This document shows positions 45,775 through 57,176 of a DNA stretch of 64,000 nucleotides, one piece after another (the stretch's first letter is position 1; every line of letters begins with the position of its first letter). Below the pieces are notes generated by a model. The model was not told the DNA's origin. It did not search any database and saw only the letters and a list, made by a program, of their open reading frames with translations. The position numbers and the translations under genes are program-made. Source of the stretch: Lepidurus packardi (Eukaryota; Arthropoda; Branchiopoda; Notostraca; Triopsidae); the NCBI GenBank assembly GCA_023053545.1, contig JAKZAN010000006.1:10634351-10698350 (forward strand). Direction: 5' to 3'.

Positions 45775-47574
45775 TTATATATCGTATGATTTATGAACAA
45801 CACAATGTCTCTTCAAATTACCTTCACGATAGAATCGCATGTCACACGTAACGCATTTAAAGGAAGGTTCTTTGCCACACTCAAAGCGCTCATGCCTCAC
45901 AAGGTCACGAGGCCGTTTGTACGACTTTGAGCAACAGGAACACACATACTTTATGGAGTTATGGACAATATCTCGATGTTCCTTCAAATAATCTTTGGTA
46001 TAAAATCGCTTGTCGCAAGTAGCGCATTCAAAGGAAGGCTCTTTGCCGCAATAAAGACGCTGATGTTTGCGAAGGGATCTTTTCAATCCGTACCCTTTTG
46101 AGCATTGCTGACATACAAAATTTGGGGTCTTACCATGGCGTGTGGTTCTGGACGTTGGTTTTCTTTTCTTTGACTGGATGGAAGAAGAAGCCGAAGCCAA
46201 CTCAGAAGGTTCAGGTGTACTACTCTCCGATCTGGATGTATCGGGCAAAGGAGAGTTGTTGGCGAATGCACTAGGTACGTGGTCGAAATCCTGTGCATCA
46301 AACGATTTAGGCTCTACGCAAACAAATAGAAAATCGGGATTGGAATTTAGCACTGGAAAGTATTACAACAAACAATTAACTAGAAAATGACAACTAAACT
46401 AACCTTGCTTGAAAGATTGTTGGGCTTCCTTCATGAGAGTAATAAAATTCTCCTCTTTGTCCAACACGTCGCTCTGAAGATTCTCGCTCTCGCGTACGTA
46501 ATACGAATCTTTTGACTCAATTTCGTCCCCAGCAGGGCTTTGTGGCGGATTGTTTATGTCGACAGCATTGTCAACGGAAGGCCAGACCATCGGAGCTGTC
46601 TCTTCAGGCCCTTGGTGCTGCATTAAGTCCCGAATCTTCAGGAATTGAGCAGTACCAAGGAAAGACCCAATTTTATCGGATTCTATCTCTATTTCCCCGT
46701 TGTACATGAAATCAACTAACATGTGCAACACATCAAAGGCTACACCTTGGAGGAACACGATCGTTTGGCTTTCCATGTGCAAGGATAGAAGCTCCTGTAT
46801 ATGTAAGCGAAAAGCGTATATTAGTATAGAACAATATTCATGCGTAAATCTATATGGTTGAAATCTCAAACGTCAAAGAGATTGGAATATGCTCGCTCGC
46901 AAACCCAACACGTTGAGAGTCCAGAATGACACTAGTGTATTACTGTCTAACAATAAATTTTCTTTTTTCACCTAGTGGAGTGAAAGAGAGTGCAAGTTGA
47001 ACGATTCTCATCAACGAAAGCTGTTGAGAATCGTTAACCTAACCTAACCTAATGCATTTCCAATCCAACTACCAATTTTCAAATCGAGGGACACCGGTTT
47101 GTCATTCTTTTTCCAGAGAACGTTTTGCAACAATAATACACACTAGTGTCATTTTTCTCTCCAAGTTCCGAAGCTGGGGAACGTGTTGCGCAAACCTAAC
47201 CTTATTTCGCCTAATTTTATCGACTCAAGTCCTGAGCTTAAATAGGTAGTCAAATTTCAGTTCAATCACTGTGAAAAACTACCCCATGCACCAATACAAT
47301 AGCAAGACCCAAATGTAGCTGTCAGGCGCATGAGGCGAATAAATCCTTAAATGACTCATGCGTCTGCCCCAGTGGGTTTTTGAGTTACTGAAATAAATGT
47401 ACTTACTTCGAAGTAAGAACTGTACGCCGAAAGAATCACTCTGTGGGCCGACAGATACTTTCCATCTGCTGCTAGAGTGACATCCGTAAATCGCCCTTTA
47501 CTACGCAGCCTGCTGAAGCTTTTAATTAACTTTTCAGGTTGGTTTTCCCACCTGAAGCAAAAACTTGACTTCAT
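45775..47574 (-). CDS. BTB-zinc finger transcription factor, lola-like
   Basis: Nuclear regulator with an N-terminal BTB dimerisation domain and C-terminal zinc fingers. Three exons: 47574-47407, 46794-46404, 46313-45775; 366 codons (365 aa). The BTB domain begins FCFRWENQPEKL and has RFTDVTLAADGKYLSAHRV, then VLHMLVDFMYNGEIEI, the arthropod ttk/lola-type form. An acidic linker follows. There are four fingers in two C2HC-C2H2 pairs: FVCQQC..RSLRKHQRLYC, FECATC..LKEHRDIVH, YVCSCC..LVRHERFEC, FKCVTC..LKRHCVVH. The linkers (CGKEPSFEC, CGKEPSFKC) are typical of longitudinals-lacking isoform tails. Intron 1 (46795-47406) contains a hairpin repeat. Which lola-family member this is cannot be settled. 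Confidence 0.9.
46975..47085. repeat. Hairpin repeat, copy 3, inside BTB intron 1
   Basis: GGAGTGAAAGAGAG, stem-loop 46999-47034 (AACGATTCTCA / TGAGAATCGTT), then AACCTAACCTAACCTAA and CTACCAATTTTCAA. The short CCTAA array resembles arthropod telomere units but is only part of the repeat. Confidence 0.8.
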
Positions 47575-48301
47575 GTTGGGAGCCGAGACTGAAGTAATCA
47601 CTATGTAATTGTTTCACTTTCTGATTAGTAAAGACTACGAGGAAAACAACAAAGAAGTCAAAACACATATATGCTATTTGAGATGTAAACATTGATATGT
47701 AAACGATGAAGAAGGGAGAGACAATAAGTGACTTTTGAAGCTTATTCTACAGCAACGCCCTCGCCTTTCATGTCCCGAACTTCTAACAAAGACCGTGAAA
47801 TGAAGTTGTTCTTCCCTTGGCGCGGATCGACTATAAACGTTAAGAAGAAGTTGTTCTTCCCGTGTTTTTGCAAGAAATCTTATAATCGCGTAACCTGGGA
47901 AGAGACCATATCTAGCCCAATTTTACGACTTTATAAAATAGTCCATGACATAATACACATATATTGAAAGGGACAATGCAGATAACCGTGCACATGAAGT
48001 TGAGAAATAAAATAGGAGACATTTTGTTTACGTAATTCACGGAAAGCTGGCCATTATATTGCCTACATTTTTTTTACCCTTGGAAGATGTCCCATTAAAA
48101 ACTAAAAGATCATTTTTCCTGAAAAAAATTCATTCTGTCGTCCTTGTGTCTGGGTCCAGCGTCCAAATTTCGAGTACACCGGAGTCCTTGTGTCTACGTC
48201 CCTTCTCACAAATCAATTGAAATGTGAAAAGCGAAAGTGCGAAAATCATTTAATCGGTTTTATTCAGTAGTAAAAAAAAGTAAATCCTCCCAAAGGAGTT
48301 G
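47575..48301. other. Intergenic
   Basis: About 730 bp between the BTB start and the LINE remnant. A partial direct repeat (TCCTTGTGTCT at 48139 and 48185) precedes the LINE and may be part of its 5' region. Confidence 0.5.
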
Positions 48302-48757
48302 AGCATGCCGGAAATCTGCCAGCATATCTCTGACAAGAACTCCAACCTTGAGGTAACGTTTGAAGCTGACCGAACCAAATGGCTAAACCCGGATTCCACA
48401 AAAGCGCATGGATCAGTCAAGTACACATGCAAGTCGGTAGGAGAGAAGCAGAAACTAATTCAAGTGGGGGGAATCTTCGCGTTCAACCGGCTAGTCCAAA
48501 TTGAAAACGCCAGAACGACCAACATTATTCAATGCTTCAAATGCCAGGCTTATGGCCATATTTCAGCGTCGTGCCAAGAAAAGACCCCAGTCTGCGGCAA
48601 ATGTTCGAAAAACCACGACACGAGACAGTGCACAGACGCAGCAAAGAAATGTGCAAATTGCAAAGGTGCCCACCCCGCCTTCGACCCTAACTGCCCTGTT
48701 CGAATAAACGCTCAAAAAAGAAGTGAGAAACAATCCACAGCAACAAAAAGCACTTAG
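48302..48757 (+). mobile_element. LINE ORF1 (gag-like) remnant with zinc knuckles
   Basis: Open frame of 152 codons ending TAG. It contains CCHC knuckles typical of Jockey/I-clade ORF1: CFKCQAYGHISASC, CGKCSKNHDTRQC and CANCKGAHPAFDPNC. The N-terminal half of a normal ORF1 is missing, so the element is 5' truncated or degraded. Confidence 0.88.
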
Positions 48758-49497
48758 ATGACAACGAACCAGTTGTTGATACAGAATATAAGGAAGAGCT
48801 ACCAACAACTTACCGAACTGATCCGCGAGGCCACGAGCAAGGGAACAAGCACAGTCGTAGCGATAGAACCACCACAGAACCTAACATGTTCAAGTTTCGG
48901 AAGCTTCGAATTGATCAGACCCCCCCTCAGATACAAAGGAGTGCTACTCCTCCGAAAGAGGGATAGCCCTTTTTACATAATGGAAATATCAGAACTGTAT
49001 GTGGCACTGAAATTACCCAGAACTGGCACCCATTGCATAACCATCATTGCACTTTACCGGAGACATACGGCTGATACTACAAATCTACTTTCCGAAGTTT
49101 GGAAGAAATATGGTCAAGACAACTGTATGGTTGTCACCGGGGACTTTAATGCCCATCACTGGTTGTGGGAGGACAAAGCCGCGGACCTTGCGGGTACGCA
49201 GCTTTATAACTTTGTTACGGAACATGGTCTCACATTGTTAAACATGTGGAACACACCAACTTTCCTCAACGAACGTGGGCATATGTCTACCATAGACCTC
49301 ACGTGGGTATCTGCGAATCTAAGTACACAAGTCGAGTGGAGCATGTTAAACGACGACGTGTACTACAATGAGTCCGATCACAAGGCAATTGCTCTCCTAT
49401 TCACAACGTACGTTCCCCGCAAAGACAAGACCACGTGGTGCTACAGCAGGGCAAACTGGGGCAAGCTAAGATCCTACATGTCGTCAAGTCTACTGAG
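48758..49497 (+). mobile_element. LINE ORF2 endonuclease domain, truncated
   Basis: ORF2 begins right at the ORF1 stop (ATG at 48758). It encodes an apurinic-type endonuclease: LLIQNIRKS, VVAIEPPQN, VVTGDFNAHHWLW, STIDLTW and NESDHKAI. Non-LTR similarity ends near 49490 in RANWGKLRSYM, before the reverse transcriptase, where a 7-bp tandem repeat and hairpin take over. No RT domain follows, so it is immobile. Confidence 0.9.
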
Positions 49498-49500
49498 TGC

Positions 49501-49602
49501 ACTGTCTACTGTCTACTGTCTACTGTCCACTGTCATTAATATTATAAAGTTTTATGTTGCAGTTTTATGTTTTGGCTGCAACATAAAACTTTATTATATT
49601 AA
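49501..49602. repeat. 7-bp tandem repeat followed by a 27-bp-arm hairpin
   Basis: ACTGTCT repeated about five times (49501-49534), then an inverted repeat. The arms 49536-49562 and 49576-49602 pair with one mismatch (core ATAAAGTTTTATGTTGCAG) around a 13-bp loop. Confidence 0.9.
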
Positions 49603-50329
49603 TTCAGTAAATCTGGATAGCTTTTTACAGTTTTATTTATTATTTAGCTGTTCAAAAACCAAAGTTTCCTGCATGTTTTTCATACAATTTTCCTTGGCAA
49701 TGTGGCAAGTCACACAAATCACAACAGTCAAAGGACCCAAATTCAATCTTATTTGAATGGCACAAGTCAGACCAAGTCAGACCAAACCACGCCTCCAGTC
49801 AGTGATTTTCTTGATTTTGACTGGTGATTTTTGATTTTGAATGGTAGTGTGAACCACCCTTTACCCCCTGTTCCCTTTTCCTGTACACCCCCCCCCCCCT
49901 GACAGGGTAGTATCTTGATGACTACCCGATATGTGACCCTTGTGCTGGGATTATTGACAATGCATGTAAAAATTCGTATGCTTGAAATATAGTGAACGGC
50001 AATAGGCGCGAGCCTACGCCGGTAAAAAGGAAAAAAAAAAAAAAAAAAAAAGTAAATCAATTCTTTTCTTTTGAAGCGGGCCTACCCGTGTTTGAGTAGC
50101 TGCAGCTTTCCCTTAGTATGAAATTTGTAAAATTAAAAAAAGCAATTATTTCTGAAAAGTTTTGAAAATAAATAAGATGGTATATTAAAATTTAGAATAA
50201 TTTTGAGAAATAATCTAACTTTTGGTATTTGAATGTACCCAAAAGATAGGGACATGTTAAGAAAGGCAAGTTTTCGAAATGCCTCTACTTAGGGAAAACA
50301 GGATCGTGGGGGGGGGGGGGGGGGCGAAG
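49603..50329. other. Non-coding, homopolymer-rich
   Basis: Contains a run of C (about 49888-49899), an A-tract (about 50030-50051), perhaps a retroelement tail, and 17 G (50308-50324). No genes seen; assembly errors are likely at these runs. Confidence 0.6.
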
Positions 50330-50480
50330 TTCAACTTGAATAAAGACAGTAATTGTGATAGGCACAGTATAGAGCACATTCTTTTATCGTGTGAATTATT
50401 TCAAAAAGATAGGGAAGAACTTTTCCTCAAACTCATGGGGCGAAATTTGACGACCGATATCTTTCGAACACAAAAGTAGG
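50330..50480 (+). mobile_element. LINE 3'-end coding remnant
   Basis: Short open stretch reading CDRHSIEHILLSCELFQKDR, which matches the C-x7-EH-x5-C motif found C-terminal to the reverse transcriptase in Jockey/R1-type elements. Probably the other end of a LINE whose middle was lost. Confidence 0.65.
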
Positions 50481-50496
50481 CCTGGGCGACTATTAG

Positions 50497-50645
50497 AGCT
50501 GACATGCGGATACGTGTTTGCTGTCCCAGCATCCACGGCAAACATAAAGCGAATCTTTAGCACAGCTTCTGATATACATTCGGCGAAGAGAAATCACACG
50601 AAACCTGAGCTGTTCTCTTCGCTGCTCTTCGTTAAACGTAATTAA
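50497..50645 (+). mobile_element. Second hAT transposase C-terminal fragment
   Basis: Frame reads FAVPASTANIKRIFSTASDI then HSAKRNHTKPELFSSLLFVK and stops at 50643. It is the hAT dimerisation motif (VPASxxxxxRxFSxA....RN.L.PE.....LF.K). Different subfamily from the fragment at 43.4 kb. Confidence 0.82.
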
Positions 50646-51906
50646 CATTTACTTTAATACCTTATATAGTCCTGGCTCATACCTGGCTATTCATCCAGTT
50701 TAACCTAGAATTGTTTTTAAAACGTTTCTACTTTTTTCCTGTTCATTTGTGTTTACTTTCCTTTTCAATTTTGAAACCAATTCTTAATTAAACAAGTATT
50801 AAAGTCTTACATTTTAATAAGTGATGTTTGTGCTATTGATGTTAGTGTGATATGTTATTATTGTGCCTATGATGCTAGTGTGTTTCAGCTTTTATTAGTC
50901 AAATAAAAAGCTGTGATTTTGCTGATAACGAAGTTTTTCTCATTTTACGAGTCAGATAATAGGAATCGAACTATAAAAGTGTTGTAATTGCTGACGAACC
51001 AAAAAATACGTCCAGCTCTCTGAAGTCTTGATTAAATAACCTATCGACGAGACCTTCATTAACGGTCGAATGCCTACCCATAGACTGAAACCTTTTTAGC
51101 AGAGTTTGGAGCTTCGCGCTTCTTTGTATAAATGGTTTATTTATTTTTAATTTGATTACTGAAATAGGGTTTCCTAAAATAGCGGTGGCTTCGCATATGG
51201 AGCAATTGGAAGTGTAACCTTCCTGATTTGGCCCTAATTTATTATTACTGGTACCTTATTACTCTATATTATAAGTAATAAATGCGTTTTTCGTTATAAA
51301 TTCGACTTTATTAAGCATAATAGTAGTTAAGTTTTTTTTATACTATTGTTTTACATAGAGTGATCGGAAGTTTGATCGGATTTGATTGAGACGGATCGAT
51401 CAGGATCTGTATCTTTTGAAGTTTTGCAGCATTTGATCTGATCGGGTTGACATAAGTTGACGCTGATCGAGACTGATATAAGATCCGACAAAAAACGTAG
51501 ATCCAGAACACTGCTTTATATACCTATGTATGTATGAGGGCTACCTATATAAGTTATAGTGCTACTGAATCTGGGACCAAAGGTGACTCCCTCCCGTACA
51601 AAAAAGAGTGGAAAAGTCTTACGCAAAGAAAAAAGACTTAAAAAAAATCTTCAACTGGTATTTGATAAGCGCGCTTGTTCAAGGCTTGTAAAGCCAGGAG
51701 GTGGGTGGAGCTTAAAAGTTTGTTTTGGTCACCCGCGTGGTTTTTACTATTGGACATCAAACTATTTTTAAAACTAAGGAATAGGAAGGAATATCGTCGG
51801 AGAATAGTATAAGTAACTAAAGACACTTAAAACAATAAGCTTACAAAATTTCTTCTAACGATAAGAAGAAAAATCACATTGAAAAATTTAAACAATATAA
51901 TTTATT
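50646..51906. other. Intergenic upstream of the FNBP4-like gene
   Basis: About 1.26 kb, AT-rich, with GATC-rich imperfect repeats at 51360-51490. No coding exon recognised. Confidence 0.5.
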
Positions 51907-53743
51907 ATGAGTGAAGTTCGCCTGATAGCGGATTACTCGGATTCGGATAGTGACGAAAACGATAATGAGAGAGAAGAAGCTAAGCCAACGGCTTTGGAAG
52001 AATCTGTAGAAGCCTTTATGAAGGTAATACTCAAGTTGTTTAAACTTGAATTTTTTATTTAATTTCTTTCTTATTTCGGTTAGGAAATTAACGAACTAGA
52101 TAAAGGTCCAGCAAAGGTTTGTGTAGAGGCGTCGGAAGCTAAAAACGATGAAAACTGTCAGTTTGGCAAGTGTACTTGTAATACATTCTCTAAAAACGCA
52201 TCATAATGCGTTTTATATCTTATAGAATGGCAAGAGCTGATTGACGCAACCACAGGCTATCCTTACTATTGGAATGTCAAAACAGAAGACATTACATGGG
52301 AGCCGCCTCCTAAGTTCAATCCTTATAAAGCTTTCATAGCTGGAACAACGACCGCCACTTCGCCCCAATCCAAAGCTCAGAAACGACCCCCAGAAGCTGA
52401 ACGAGAGCAGCACACACCAAAGAAAACCAGGAAAACCGAGTTTTCTACTGATAGTAGTAGTCCTGTAATGTCTGAAACTACACCTAAAGCCGCGACGTCT
52501 TGTCGAGATCAGGAAAGCAGTCAAGATAGTCTTATCTCAAAAGACGAAGAAGAGGATTTGATCCTTGAGCGTTTAAAACAGCGATCCAAGCTTCTGCAAG
52601 AGCTGGGAGGCAGGATACCCGACTCCGTCCAATCTCTGTTTGACGCAAATTATGACAGCGATGACGACGATGTCCAGGACGAGTCGAAGCCGCCTCACTT
52701 ACCTTGCGATCAACGCAAAATTCATAATTTAAATTCGTTACCGTTGCTTAGTGGGCCGGAAGAACGAGAATCTTTCGCGTTTGACCTGTCCTCTCTCCCT
52801 TTATCGGAAACGTTGGGGCATCGTGTCCAACAACGAGGTTTAGGATATCATGAAAATGAAGATGAATCCAAAGCTTCTTCCAAGAACGACAAATTCATCT
52901 CGTTTGTCAAAGGAGATACGATCAGTTGCACCAAAACGGAACAGCCCGTCGTCGTTGAGCCGCTGTATTCAAATAATCAGGATAAACCCATCGAAAAATA
53001 CATCATACACCTTTCGAAAATATTGCACAGTGTTTCTTTACCTGAGTTAACTTTCCTCCAACAAACGAAAATTCAGCTTGAGGTAAAAACATTAAAAAGA
53101 TTTAAAATAATGCCGGATTAGATAAAAAGTTTGTCGTTTTTAGGTTCTCGTGGACTGTTACAGGCAAGGAGTATTGGATGCTGGACATTTTTCGACATGG
53201 TTGTCACATACAGTTGATAAACTGAGTGATAAGGAAAATTCTCGGACTAGTAATACAATTTCTTCTGTTGAGGAGCAGAGTGAAAGGACGGAGCCGAAAG
53301 TTTATGGTCCAGAACCATTTTTAGAAGAAGGTATTTCAATCCTTATTCTCATTTTTCAGGTCATGATATCTTTTTTAGTCGCAGATGTGGAAATTAAAGC
53401 CGAAAGTGCTCCGGTTATTGCCAAGCAACCGGTTTTGTCTCCTTCCATGGCTGTTCCGTTAGAAAATGAACTTTCTAACTTTTATTCCGATTTGGCAACT
53501 TTGGATGTATACGAAAATGCCGCGCAAACATCCGAAGATGTTAAGGAAGAACCAGTGAAAGAAGGTTTGTCCCAGGTAGCGGTTGCTGAAGTTAGCGAAA
53601 AGACAGAAGAGCCTGTTGTAAAGAAACCTTCCAAAAAAGCAGAAAAGCTCAAAATAGGTTCCTCTGTCAAGTCGAAAAAAAAGGGTGAAGTTGATACATT
53701 AGTTGCCAAGTGGAAAAAGGCGCGTGAAGAACTTTTGAAATAA
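51907..53743 (+). CDS. WW-domain protein, formin-binding-protein-4-like
   Basis: Five exons: 51907-52023, 52084-52165, 52226-53082, 53144-53330, 53385-53743; 534 codons (533 aa). An acidic Asp/Ser-rich N-terminus (ADYSDSDSDEND) precedes a WW domain, EWQELIDATTGYPYYWNVKT then EDITWEPPPKF, containing both signature tryptophans. Further on there are KKTRKTE (possible nuclear signal), a Leu-rich ERLKQRSKLLQELGGRIPDS helix, and a C-terminal basic DTLVAKWKKAREELLK. This layout and the end motif resemble FNBP4, which binds proline-rich formin regions and spliceosomal proteins; WBP4 is an alternative. Intron 2 (52166-52225) is of GC-AG type. AATAAA overlaps the stop codon (53739-53744). Confidence 0.82.
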
Positions 53744-54428
53744 ACTTTTTGTTTTTTATAGAAAAGGTTTCTTTTCACTTATTATTAATGTACTGTAGTG
53801 TACTAAGTGCCAAAGCCATGAAATGCTGCTAGGAAAATGTAGAATATAACAAGTCAGGATTCGTAGTTAAAATGCTACGGAGTCGTAGCATTTAAACTAC
53901 GTATTTCATTTCGCGTTGGACTATTTCGCGATCCGAATCTTATTCACACCATTCCTTGTTCACACCATCCAGCGGCCTCTGCGATCCTAGCCAGCAGCAC
54001 GGAATATAACATAACTACTGAATGCTCTCTCTCGGATAGATTTTCGCTGGGCAGTTGAGTTGAACTGTGCCTTGAGATTAATAAAAACTGCGAAGAGAGT
54101 TTGGGATTCGCCATATCCGCACATCCCATTCGTTGTTTTGAATTTAGCGCTAAGCGCTGTTCGCTTCTTTCATTGCAGTATGGGGATCCCCATCGCTTGG
54201 AGTAGTGACAGTGAACAGTGTTCCAGCAAGCCTTGCACAGCCGCAATAATGAATTGTCTTCGAAAATTTAACACAGGGAAGATAGGAAGAAAGCATTCTG
54301 TGTAAACGTAATATTATGTGGCAAACAGTGACAAGTGATGGGTTTACTTAATCTAATCATCGTTTTAGGCTCAATTAGATTAACTAAATTTAAAAGTTAC
54401 TTTCAATAATTGCTTTATAAGCTAAAAC
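53744..54428. other. Intergenic with a near-perfect palindrome
   Basis: 685 bp. At 53863-53900, GTAGTTAAAATGCTAC and GTAGCATTTAAACTAC form 16-bp arms with one mismatch around a 6-bp centre. Otherwise no features; should contain the promoter of the zinc-finger gene. Confidence 0.6.
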
Positions 54429-56939
54429 ATGGATTCAACCACGAATCCAACTCAACGAAGATCATCTAGAAAGAGTATGTCCATTTAGTAAATTAAAATG
54501 TACCGTATTTTTTTCAAACAGTACACTTTTTTAATAGCCTGCTAAATTAAACCTTACAAATTAATAAAAAAAATAAACACGCTTTTCTATTTAGGTAAAC
54601 CGAAAGTATACAGTGACAGCGTAATGTTCACAAGTTCTGGAGTGGTTGAAGATAATCTAAGTGAACATTCGCCTTATAAACAAAATAAAAAAACTGATCA
54701 CGATGAAAAACCAGACTTTCAATCGAAAGCAAAAGACGAGACAAATGAATCCAGTTTGGCAAAGATACCCTGCGAGCCCGTGGCCATATTTTTGTTGAAA
54801 AATCCTGGAAAGGATACACCAGACGACTTTAACGAAGAAGAAACGATTGCAGTGGAGAAATCTGCCGAGTCTGGACAAGAGCAAACCGAACCCAAGATTG
54901 ACGACTATCAAGAAGACGACAGTACTGAGACCAGCAAGCTTAAAATGGTCAAACGGAGGGGCAGAAGGCCGACTAAACATCAAAGCGAGACTTTTAGCTA
55001 TGATTCGGTTTCCAAACGATATGTATGTAATTCCTGCTCCAAAACTTTCCGCTTCCGACAAGACGTCCAAAGACACTCTGCTATCCATACAGGCAGCAAA
55101 CCTTATGCTTGTAATTTATGCGACAAGACATTTTCCAGGTAACCTTTTTCCTCCGAAAAACTGAAGCTCTAAATAGTCAAAATTCTTATTGTTTTCATTT
55201 TTTTCGATAGATCCGATTATTTAAACACGCATTTGCGCATCCATAAGGGAATCAGAGACGTGTTTTGTGACATTTGCGGTCAATCATTTTACGACAAAAG
55301 TAATTGGAGGCAGCACGTGGACCGTTGCCATGGAAACACGCGTCCTATTCCTTGTCCTTTCGAAAACTGCCCAATGCGATTCCGCACTAATAGCGATTTA
55401 AAGAAGCATATTCCCACGCATACCAGAGAAAAGCCTTTTCAAGTAAGAAACAAAGAAAAACATTATTTTAACCTTATATTTTTAAAAATAATTTTTAATA
55501 ATACTTTTAATTTAATAAAAAAATAGTTTTTAAATAATCAAATTATTTCTTATCATTTTTCAGATTTTTTCCGATAATTGTTTCTGATTTCTTATTTGGT
55601 AATGCATGAATAAGTGTATTGGTTCTTCAATTATAATTAGTTTTATTATTCGGTTGTAGCAATTTCAGTAACACAGATTCAACTTAATCTGGTTTTATTT
55701 ATTTAGTGTGACGTTTGTGGGCGCACCTTTTCACTCAGTTCGAGCTTACAGCATCATTTAAGGCTGCATACCGGAGAAAAACCGTACTCGTGTGATTTTT
55801 GCGATAAAACGTTTCGTGACGTCACAGCTTGTCGGCGTCATAAGCGTTTGCACACGGGCGAGAAACCTTACGTTTGTCAAATCTGCGATAAAGCCTTTAT
55901 TCAGAAGGGGAACTTGACTCGCCATTTTCTCACGCATGGCATCAAGATGACGTGTTCTTCAGTACCGTCTGAAGTAATCACACAAAACCAGGATATTTAT
56001 GATCGGGTTTCGGAAGAGATCGGGCACGATTTTAGTGCCGAGAAAGACCAAACAAAAGAAACAAAAGAATGCGATACGGACCTGCCGCCCGAAGTCACGT
56101 TTGAAGAAGAGGATATCGTATCCCAGGAAGAGTTTGTATCAGTCTCGTTTTCGTCTGTGCGACGAAGTGAGCAGCAAAAAGCGCGATGGAAACATACTTA
56201 CTGTTGCACTTATTGCAACCAAGTCTTTATAGCAGCTGATGAGGCTAACCAGCACATCAGAATGGAGCATCCCGAGCCGGTTAACCAATCAAGGGTAGCC
56301 AAAACTGAAATTGTCGTGGTCCATAACAGTGATGATCCTTTAAGCGAACCGCGACTGGAAGAAATAGCCAATGCGGAAGAGCGAGTTTACTGCGAGGTGT
56401 GTTTAAAGGATTTTAGGAACATCCTATCATTAAAGCAGCACATGATTACCCATACGGATGAGAAACCCTTCATTTGTGAAATCTGTGGAGCGGGATTCCG
56501 GAAGAATAATAATTTGTTGCGTCACCATTTGGTCCATACAGGAGAAAAACCCTTTTCTTGCGATATTTGTCAAAAGAAATTTGCTTCCGTGGGCAACTTG
56601 AAGAAGCATAAAGTGATCCATACCGGCGAAAAAAATTATTGCTGTAAATTGTGTGGCAAAGCGTTTTCCCAGAGTTCCAACTTGAAGAAACATTACGTTA
56701 CCCATGACAGTGAGAAAAAGGCTAGGAAAGGCGGGAGAAATTATTCGGCCGAAGAAGAAGGGGAGGAATATAGCAGTGAACGCGGAACGCTGACCATAAT
56801 TGGACACGAAATTATTTTAACTGAACCGGATGATAATCCGGAACAGGAATTGGAAGAAACTGAAGACGTCATTGGGAAATCGAACCCGCTTGGATGTGTT
56901 TTAACTATTGAAGGCACGGATATGGTAGTTGAAATTTGA
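54429..56939 (+). CDS. C2H2 zinc-finger protein with 12 fingers
   Basis: Likely DNA-binding nuclear protein. Exons 54429-54474, 54595-55138, 55211-55442, 55707-56939; 685 codons (684 aa). A short first exon ([15 protein letters not shown]) and an acidic region lead to a basic [12 protein letters not shown], an AT-hook-like GRRP core. Fingers 1-7 are in one block: [44 protein letters not shown]. After a ~75-residue acidic spacer come a degenerate finger (YCCTYC..HIRMEH) and four more (VYCEVC, FICEIC, FSCDIC, YCCKLC). TGEKP linkers occur in both blocks. The C-terminus is acidic and ends TDMVVEI. No KRAB, ZAD or BTB domain is present. No specific orthologue can be named. Confidence 0.9.
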
Positions 56940-57176
56940 TGGCGTTAAAATAAGTGGTCCTTCCTTTGCTGTCTTGTTGAGAAAAGCTAACGTTGGAGGA
57001 AATAGAATTTTCATGCGGGGGAAAGAATTTCATGTATTTCATGGACTGTATTTGCCGCGTGTCCTAAATATTGACATCGGAGTATTGATGTTATCGATAT
57101 ATGGCTTGCATGTATGGTTTCAGTTATCTCACTTTTCGATACGATATACTGGGTATGTTCGATTAAATCAACAAAT

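Noticed and set aside
47034-47051. CCTAA tandem as an interstitial telomere
   Set aside because: Only about three units, and the same position varies (CTAAG) in the other copies of the hairpin repeat.
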